Assembly (NCBI GenBank): GCA_007571115.1
Contig: RKSA01000095.1
Coordinates: 1-11,076 of the forward strand
Source: Gammaproteobacteria bacterium
GTDB taxonomy: Bacteria; Pseudomonadota; Gammaproteobacteria; Pseudomonadales; Pseudohongiellaceae
Length of the DNA: 11,076 bases
Direction of reading: 5' to 3'
Both the position numbers and the translations under genes were made by a program. Positions 7,028-11,076 of this stretch are shown piece after piece; the stretch's first letter is position 1, and every line of letters starts with the position of its first letter. The notes under the pieces were generated by a model that saw nothing but the letters and a program-made list of their open reading frames with translations, searched no databases and had not been told where the DNA came from.

Positions 7028-8784
7028 GGCCTGGGCAGTCCTGCTTCGCCAGAGGCAGTCAGGCGCTGGCCGGAAGACTCGGTCAGCGGAACTGCATCGG
7101 GAGGAACGTTGAGGATTCGCATGGCGCCTGCGGCAATGCGGGAAAACACCGGTGCCGCGACATGGCCGCCGAGATACTGGCCGTTGTTCGGTTGATTGAC
7201 GATGATGGCGATCACGACCTCGGGGCGGCTCGCCGGCGCCAGCCCGACGAACAGCGAATTGTGCAAGTTTTTTTCGTAGCCTGGGGCGCCCACCCTTGCC
7301 ACGCGCGAGGTGCCAGTCTTGCCGGCAACCTTGTACAAGGGGATTTGCGCGCGAGTCACCGAACCGCCACGCGACCGGTCGACGACGGTTTCGAGCATCT
7401 CGACGACTTGCCCGGCGAGCACCGGACTGATCACTTGCTGCCGGGGAATGTCGGCGAGTTCGCTTTCGCTGAGCTTGCGCAGCGAGAGCGGCTTGCGCAT
7501 GCCACGATCGGCGAAAACCGAATACGCCTGGGCAAGATGCGCCGCAGTCGCCGAAACGCCATAACCGAAGGACAATGCCGCAGTGGGGTGTTCGCCGAGC
7601 CGCCCAGCCTCGGGCATCACCCCGGCGCCCTCGCCGGGGAATCCGCTTGCCAGGGTCCTGCCGAAGCCGAAACGTTCAAGCATTGCAACGAGGCTTGCAG
7701 GGCCGATCTCGAGGGCCATCTTGCTGGTGCCGACATTGCTCGACTTGGTGATGACCCCCGTGGTCGTCAAGGTGCCGTAATTGCGCAGATCCTCGACCCT
7801 GTGCCGGCCAACGATCATCCAGCCGCGGGTCTCGATGAGGGTGTCGGGAATGAAACGCCCCGACTCGAGGGCTGCCGCGACGGTGAACGGCTTCATCGTC
7901 GAGCCTGGCTCGTAGATATCGGTGAAGGCGCGATTGCGCGTCACTGCCGGGTTCTTGATCGACGCGCGGTTGTTCGGGTTGTACGAGGGCTGGTTGACCA
8001 CCGCAAGCACTTCGCCGCTCGCCACATCGAGCACTACGGCGCTGGCCGCAGTGGCGCGATGTTCGCGATAGGCGGCCTGCAGCTCGCGATAGGCCAGGTT
8101 CTGCAAGCGGATGTCGATGCTCAGGCGCAGCTCCTTTCCTGGCTGCGCGAGCTTGATGGTGTTCAATGCCTCGATGACGTTGCCGCGCCGGTCCTTGACC
8201 ACGCGGCGGCTGCCCGGAGTGCCTTCGAGCCAGTCGTTGTAGGCGCGTTCCATTCCTTCCTGGCCCCGGTCGTCGATATCGTTGAAACCGATCAGGTGGG
8301 CGGTCACCTCGCCGTGGGGATAGAAGCGCCGGTATTCGCGCTGCTCGTAGATGCCGGGAATGTGCAGCGCGAGGATCGGCGCCGCCTCGGCTGGCGCCAG
8401 GTGACGTCGCAGGTAGAGGAAGCGACGGTCGCTGTTCCGTTCGAGCCGCTCCCGCAGGGCATCCTCCTGCACATCGAGCAAATCGGCGAGCTGGCCGATT
8501 TTCCCGCTGCGGAGATCGATTTCCCGAGGATCCACCCAGATCGATTTCACCGGCGTGCTCATCGCCAGCGGCTCGCCGCTGCGGTCGGTGATGAGGCCGC
8601 GGGTCGCCACCAGGGGCACGCTGCGAATCGTTCGGGCATTGCCTTCCTGCTGGAGGCGGTCGCGTTGCAAGACCGTCAGTTTCATCGCCTGCCAAGCCGC
8701 AAGGACGACGCAAAGCGCCATCAGCAGCAATAGCAGCGACGGCCTCCAGGCCCCGGGAAAATTCGCCAAATCCCTCCTAGTCAT
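7024..8784 (-). CDS. ftsI: Septal peptidoglycan transpeptidase FtsI (PBP3)
   Basis: FtsI (penicillin-binding protein 3) is the bitopic class B PBP that crosslinks septal peptidoglycan together with FtsW. The product is 586 residues (E. coli 588). It has a short cytoplasmic tail, one membrane anchor at about 16-34, a pedestal domain with RGLITDRSGEPLA (62-74), and a C-terminal transpeptidase domain. The active-site motifs are the SxxK box STMK at 295-298 (nucleophile S295) in YEPGSTMKPF, the SxN box SSN at 348-350, and KTGT at 489-492. The open frame continues upstream to 9006, but those codons give cysteine- and serine-rich sequence overlapping ftsL. The ATG at 8784 gives a normal membrane-anchored N-terminus and has GAGGTGG six bases upstream, so it is chosen. 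It overlaps the ftsL stop by eight bases (ATGACTAG). The 3' end overlaps murE in ATGA. Confidence 0.98.
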   Translation of the reverse strand: MTRRDLANFPGAWRPSLLLLLMALCVVLAAWQAMKLTVLQRDRLQQEGNARTIRSVPLVATRGLITDRSGEPLAMSTPVKSIWVDPREIDLRSGKIGQLADLLDVQEDALRERLERNSDRRFLYLRRHLAPAEAAPILALHIPGIYEQREYRRFYPHGEVTAHLIGFNDIDDRGQEGMERAYNDWLEGTPGSRRVVKDRRGNVIEALNTIKLAQPGKELRLSIDIRLQNLAYRELQAAYREHRATAASAVVLDVASGEVLAVVNQPSYNPNNRASIKNPAVTRNRAFTDIYEPGSTMKPFTVAAALESGRFIPDTLIETRGWMIVGRHRVEDLRNYGTLTTTGVITKSSNVGTSKMALEIGPASLVAMLERFGFGRTLASGFPGEGAGVMPEAGRLGEHPTAALSFGYGVSATAAHLAQAYSVFADRGMRKPLSLRKLSESELADIPRQQVISPVLAGQVVEMLETVVDRSRGGSVTRAQIPLYKVAGKTGTSRVARVGAPGYEKNLHNSLFVGLAPASRPEVVIAIIVNQPNNGQYLGGHVAAPVFSRIAAGAMRILNVPPDAVPLTESSGQRLTASGEAGLPRP

Positions 8785-9148
8785 TGCGCACCACCTCATT
8801 GCGCACCACCACGATGTCGTCGGCTGCGGGGAAGCGCATTTGCAATTGCTCGCGAGCGATCCGCTCGATTTCGTCGGCTCGGGCGAAGGTGCTGATTTCG
8901 AGCAGCAGACGCACTCGCTCCTCCTGTTCGAGATAGACCTGCTGGCGCAGCTCCTCGAGTTCCTGGGACATCTGCCGGTGCTGCCGCGTGACATCGACCG
9001 TGGCAAGCCCGGTGCTGAAGATCGATGCCAGGACCAGCAGCAGGAGCAAAGTCGACCACCGCCCCAGTCCGGACCAGACCCAGAGCGAAGGCGCGACCGA
9101 AGGTTCGCGTTGCGGCGCGGGCCTCCGGCTTGGGGCTTCCGTTCTCAT
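8777..9148 (-). CDS. ftsL: Cell division protein FtsL
   Basis: FtsL is a small bitopic divisome protein that forms a coiled-coil complex with FtsB and FtsQ and helps activate FtsW-FtsI. The product is 123 residues: a basic, proline-rich cytoplasmic tail (1-30), one membrane segment (about 32-51) and a periplasmic heptad-like coiled coil (about 54-88, with QELEELRQQVYLEQEERVR at 62-80). A short C-terminal part carries ERIAREQLQMRFPAADDIVVV, the typical FtsL ending. FtsL is poorly conserved, so the assignment rests on topology, this tail and its place between rsmH and ftsI. The ATG at 9148 overlaps the rsmH stop (ATGA), with GGAG at 9160-9157 as ribosome binding site. The stop is TAG; nearly all other genes here use TGA. 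Confidence 0.94.
   Translation of the reverse strand: MRTEAPSRRPAPQREPSVAPSLWVWSGLGRWSTLLLLLVLASIFSTGLATVDVTRQHRQMSQELEELRQQVYLEQEERVRLLLEISTFARADEIERIAREQLQMRFPAADDIVVVRNEVVRND
8791..8797 (-). promoter_or_regulatory. Shine-Dalgarno site that fixes the ftsI start
   Basis: The minus strand reads GAGGTGG six bases before the ATG at 8784, inside the last codons of ftsL. It is a good anti-16S match at proper spacing and supports 8784 over the long upstream extension of the same frame. An ATG at 8799 overlaps this site itself and is therefore disfavoured. Confidence 0.75.
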
Positions 9149-10080
9149 TGCAGTTTCTCCGCAACCCGCAGCAGTGCGCTGCGGGCGCGTGGATTGCGCT
9201 GCACCTCGGCAGCGCTGGCACGTCGCGCCTTGCCGATGGACCGCAGCCGTGCTGGCGGCGGCGCTGCGGTCGTAGGCAAGTCCCGGGGAAACTCGTCGCG
9301 GCGCTGCTGCGAGGCGATGAAGCGCTTGACGATGCGATCCTCAAGGGAATGGAAACTGATGACTGCCAGCCGCCCGCCCCGGCGCAGGGCTTCGAGCGCC
9401 GCCGCAAGGCCCTCGCGCAATTCGTCGAGTTCGCGATTGACGTGGATGCGGATCCCCTGGAAGGTCCGGGTCGCCGGATGCCTGTGCCGCTCCCGGCCTG
9501 GCACCGCAGCCGCGACAATGGCAGCGAGCCGGCCCGTCGTCGTGACCGGTTCGCGCTCGCGCTCGCGGACGATTCGCGCGGCGATGCGCCGGGAATGCCG
9601 TTCCTCGCCGTAGCGAAACAGCACATCGGCCAGTTCGCGTTCGGGCGCCGCATTGAGCCAGTCGGCGGCGCTAGCCCCGGAGCGGGGGTCCATGCGCATG
9701 TCGAGGGGGCCATCAACGCTGAAGCTGAAGCCGCGATTGCCGTCATCGAGCTGCGGCGAGGACACTCCCAGGTCGAAGACGATGCCGTCGAGCTCGCCAG
9801 CGAGCTCGCGCTGCGCGAGCTCCGTGCCCAATTCGGCGAAGCGCTGGTCGATCACCTCGAGGCGCGAATCGGCAGCAGCGAGGTTTCGTGCCGCAGCAAT
9901 GGCATCGGGATCGCGGTCCATCGCCAAGAGGCGGCCAGTGGCGCCAAGCCGCTCGAGAATCGCGGCGCCGTGACCGCCGCGACCAAACGTGGCGTCGAGA
10001 TACATCCCGTCGGTGCGCAGGTGCAATGCCTCGACGACTGCCGCTCTCATTACCGGCTGATGCCCCGCGATGTCATTCAT
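9145..10080 (-). CDS. rsmH: 16S rRNA (cytosine-1402-N4)-methyltransferase RsmH (MraW)
   Basis: RsmH methylates N4 of C1402 in the decoding centre of 16S rRNA using S-adenosylmethionine. From the ATG at 10080 the product is 311 residues (E. coli 313). The SAM-binding motif I is DATFGRGGHG (29-38), followed by AMDRDP, FDLGVSSPQLDDGNRGFSF, GPLDMRMDP, HPATRTFQGIRIHVN and the C-terminal ISFHSLEDRIVKRF and NPRARSALLRVAE. These signatures are unmistakable. The start is uncertain: the same frame also opens with TTG at 10095, adding five residues. The ATG puts the conserved HxPV at residue 7, as in E. coli, and ATG is the commoner codon, so it is preferred. Neither start has a convincing Shine-Dalgarno. 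The gene begins 45 bases after mraZ and its stop overlaps the ftsL start in ATGA. Confidence 0.95.
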   Translation of the reverse strand: MNDIAGHQPVMRAAVVEALHLRTDGMYLDATFGRGGHGAAILERLGATGRLLAMDRDPDAIAAARNLAAADSRLEVIDQRFAELGTELAQRELAGELDGIVFDLGVSSPQLDDGNRGFSFSVDGPLDMRMDPRSGASAADWLNAAPERELADVLFRYGEERHSRRIAARIVREREREPVTTTGRLAAIVAAAVPGRERHRHPATRTFQGIRIHVNRELDELREGLAAALEALRRGGRLAVISFHSLEDRIVKRFIASQQRRDEFPRDLPTTAAPPPARLRSIGKARRASAAEVQRNPRARSALLRVAEKLQ

Positions 10081-10090
10081 CGGACTGTCC

Positions 10091-10112
10091 GCCAACTTGT
10101 CGCCAACTTGTC
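10091..10112. repeat. 11-base tandem duplication in the mraZ-rsmH gap
   Basis: GCCAACTTGTC occurs twice back to back at 10091-10101 and 10102-10112. It lies in the only real intergenic gap of the cluster, just upstream of the rsmH ATG. On the coding strand each copy contains a TTG, but being 11 bases apart only the nearer one (10095) is in the rsmH frame. A short quasi-palindrome, CGGAC-T-GTCCG, adjoins it at 10081-10091 directly before the ATG. No function is assigned. Confidence 0.85.
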
Positions 10113-10125
10113 CACTGACCTGGCG

Positions 10126-10587
10126 CTAGAACGCCAGATTCTGCAACTCTTCGGGCAACGCTCCCTGTTCATGCACCTCGTCGAGCCATTGCTCGCGCTT
10201 GCGCAGCCAGTTGTCCTCGCTCCAGATTTCCAGCTTCCTGCACTGGCCGACCAGGCAGACCTGCTTCTCGAGCTCGGCGTAGCTACGCAGCTCCTGGGGC
10301 AGCAGCACCCTGCCGATGCCGTCGAGCTCCAGGTCGTTGGCGTGGCCGATCAGCAGGTGCTTCATCCGCCTGACCGGTTCATTCAGGCTGGAAAGGCCAT
10401 CGATCCGCCTCTCGATCGCGTCCCACTCGTCAGGCAGATAGAGTGCCAGGCAACGATTCCTAGTATCGAGGTCGATGGTCGCAACGAGCCGACCGCCGTG
10501 GTCCCTTGCCAGGCGCTCGCGATAACGCGCCGGCATCGCCAGCCGCCCCTTGGCATCAAGACTGACGGTATTCATGCCACGAAACAT
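10126..10587 (-). CDS. mraZ: Transcriptional regulator MraZ
   Basis: MraZ is a DNA-binding protein of the AbrB/SpoVT-like swapped-hairpin fold that represses the dcw cluster in E. coli by binding direct repeats upstream of its own gene. The product is 153 residues (E. coli 152). It has the two tandem half-domains of the family. The first begins MFRGMNTVSLDAKGRLAMP with RYRERL after it, and the second contains LLIGHANDLELDGIGRVLLP. The DxKGRLxxP and DGxGRxLxP motifs are the DNA-contacting elements by family knowledge. The ATG at 10587 is preceded at 7 bases by AGAGGAGG, a very strong ribosome binding site. The stop is TAG, 45 bases before rsmH. It is the first gene of the cluster, and its likely operator lies just upstream at 10651-10683. 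Confidence 0.97.
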   Translation of the reverse strand: MFRGMNTVSLDAKGRLAMPARYRERLARDHGGRLVATIDLDTRNRCLALYLPDEWDAIERRIDGLSSLNEPVRRMKHLLIGHANDLELDGIGRVLLPQELRSYAELEKQVCLVGQCRKLEIWSEDNWLRKREQWLDEVHEQGALPEELQNLAF

Positions 10588-10594
10588 CTTTATG

Positions 10595-10602
10595 CCTCCT
10601 CT
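10595..10602 (-). promoter_or_regulatory. Strong Shine-Dalgarno of mraZ
   Basis: The minus strand carries AGAGGAGG with seven bases (CATAAAG) to the mraZ ATG. It is the best ribosome binding site in the window, as expected for the first cistron, which cannot rely on coupling. Confidence 0.85.
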
Positions 10603-10644
10603 GCTCGCCCTGCTTCCCGAGGCTTTGACCGCACCGAGTTGCTA

Positions 10645-10653
10645 AATAAACCA
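10645..10653 (-). promoter_or_regulatory. Candidate extended -10 element of the dcw promoter
   Basis: On the minus strand TGGTTTATT reads as a TGn extension followed by TTTATT, a four-of-six match to TATAAT, within the AT-rich leader of mraZ (10588-10764). No good -35 box was found at 16-18 bases. The TG belongs to the last of the TGG repeats, which would place a bound MraZ directly on the promoter. This is a guess from inspection; the transcription start could lie elsewhere in this leader. Apart from this, the TGG repeats and the ribosome binding site, nothing else is evident in the leader. Confidence 0.28.
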
Positions 10654-10683
10654 CAATCCCCCACGAAATACCATCTTTTTCCA
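10651..10683 (-). promoter_or_regulatory. Putative MraZ operator: four TGG repeats with 10-base period
   Basis: On the minus strand TGG occurs at 10683-10681, 10673-10671, 10663-10661 and 10653-10651, exactly 10 bases apart, in an otherwise A/T-rich stretch. In E. coli MraZ is known to bind TGGGN direct repeats separated by 5 bases, which is the same 10-base period, just upstream of mraZ. One repeat here is TGGGG; the others read TGGAA, TGGTA and TGGTT, so the G4 position is relaxed. Location 64-96 bases before the mraZ ATG fits autoregulation. Spacing and context are seen directly; binding is inferred. Confidence 0.66.
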
Positions 10684-10764
10684 CTTTATCTGCAAATTTT
10701 TTTCGCCACAGAACGGCTACCCGCTCAACGGCAGGTGGCCGAAACCTCCAGCAGGCAAGCAAAA

Positions 10765-11076
10765 ATGGGTGAACCCCGGCCGGCGAAGCCGGCAGGAAGC
10801 GAAGCTTCCTGAGGGGTGAACGGCTTGCCAGGGATGGGTGAGCCCCGGCCGGCGAAGCCGGCAGGAAGCAGAGCTTCCTGAGGGGCGAACGGCTTGCCAT
10901 GGATGGGTGAACCCCGGCCGGCGCAGCCGGCAGGAAGCGTAGCTTCCTGAGGGGTGAACGGCTTGCCATGGATGAGTGAGCCCCGGCCGGCGCAGCCGGC
11001 AGGAAGCAGAGCTTCCTGAGGGGCGAACGGCTTGCCATGGATGGGTGAGCCCCGGCCGGCGCAGCCGGCAGGAAGC
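10765..11076. repeat. Tandem array of a 69-base structured repeat
   Basis: The unit starts with ATGGGTGA or close variants at 10765, 10834, 10903, 10972 and 11041: four complete 69-base copies and 36 bases of a fifth, cut by the window edge. In the first unit GCCGGC-GAA-GCCGGC (10779-10793) and AGGAAGC-GAA-GCTTCCT (10794-10810) are perfect adjacent hairpins. They are enclosed by ACCCC (10773-10777) pairing with GGGGT (10813-10817). All stems are kept in every complete copy; changes fall mainly in the 3-base loops (GAA or GCA in the first; GAA, AGA, GTA, AGA in the second). The outer stem reads ACCCC/GGGGT in units 1 and 3 and GCCCC/GGGGC in units 2 and 4. No T-tract follows the hairpins, so they do not look like intrinsic terminators. 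No gene is supported here, and the function and family are unknown to me. Confidence 0.93.

Noticed and set aside
8785..9006. N-terminal extension of ftsI by 74 codons
   Set aside because: It overlaps ftsL in another frame, is Cys/Ser/Arg-rich, and the ATG at 8784 has a good ribosome binding site and gives the standard FtsI N-terminus and length.
10081..10095. TTG start for rsmH adding five residues (MADSP)
   Set aside because: It is possible, but ATG at 10080 gives the family-typical distance to the conserved HxPV and is the commoner codon. Neither has a strong Shine-Dalgarno, so it is kept only as an alternative.
4116..10812. Very long plus-strand open frames antisense to the cluster (for example 4116-5588, 5324-7195, 6724-8733, 9025-10812)
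   Set aside because: They lie opposite well-identified genes, show low-complexity Arg/Ala/Gly/His-rich sequence without recognisable domains, and are expected shadows of GC-rich codon usage.
10556..11038. Minus-strand open frame of 160 codons spanning the 69-base array, the leader and the first bases of mraZ, giving a 23-residue repeat protein
   Set aside because: It is composed of palindromic repeat DNA, then runs through the putative operator, promoter and Shine-Dalgarno of mraZ and ends inside mraZ. No ribosome binding site or known domain was seen. Its openness follows from the unit being a multiple of three.
10765..11076. CRISPR array
   Set aside because: The 69-base copies are contiguous and nearly identical throughout, with no unique spacers and no cas genes in the window.
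10765..11076. Integron attC sites or intrinsic terminators
   Set aside because: No attC core sites (GTTRRRY type) flank the units and no integrase is present. The hairpins lack a following T-run on either strand.
1..11076. tRNA, rRNA or mobile-element genes
   Set aside because: No transposase-like protein, inverted-repeat-bounded element or RNA gene was recognised; coding density is filled by the dcw genes.

Overview
The window carries the 5' part of a dcw (division and cell wall) cluster from a GC-rich, Gram-negative bacterium. Every recognised gene lies on the minus strand, so the cluster reads from right to left: mraZ, rsmH (mraW), ftsL, ftsI, murE, murF, mraY, murD, ftsW, and the first 136 codons of murG, which runs off the left edge. 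Gene order, protein lengths close to the E. coli homologues, a DNPR (meso-diaminopimelate type) MurE, and a short bitopic FtsL all fit a proteobacterium. A gammaproteobacterium is most likely, but the sequence read by eye does not settle this and a betaproteobacterium is not excluded.

Layout from left to right: murG (partial, 1-409), ftsW (406-1620), murD (1617-3011), mraY (3016-4098), murF (4098-5465), murE (5462-7027), ftsI (7024-8784), ftsL (8777-9148), rsmH (about 9145-10080), mraZ (10126-10587), then 489 non-coding bases. From rsmH to murG there is essentially no intergenic DNA. Five junctions are 4-base ATGA overlaps, one is an 8-base overlap, one is a 1-base TGATG overlap, and mraY-murD has a 4-base gap. 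The only larger gap is mraZ-rsmH (45 bases). No terminator or convincing internal promoter was seen, so this is probably one translationally coupled polycistron.

The gene products form one process. MurE, MurF and MurD are Mur ligases that build the UDP-MurNAc-pentapeptide. MraY and MurG make lipid I and lipid II at the membrane. FtsW polymerises lipid II and FtsI crosslinks it at the septum, with FtsL as a divisome scaffold. RsmH methylates 16S rRNA, and MraZ is the DNA-binding regulator of the cluster.

Upstream of mraZ, 10588-10764 is an AT-richer leader. It contains four TGG triplets spaced exactly 10 bases apart (10651-10683), matching the known layout of MraZ operator repeats. Beyond it, 10765-11076 is a tandem array of a 69-base unit: four full copies plus a partial one cut by the window edge. 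Each unit can fold into two perfect hairpins closed by an outer stem whose terminal pair switches between A-T and G-C in step across units. This array is the least explained and most interesting part of the window. The rest is a conserved, well-known locus with no sign of a novel gene system.
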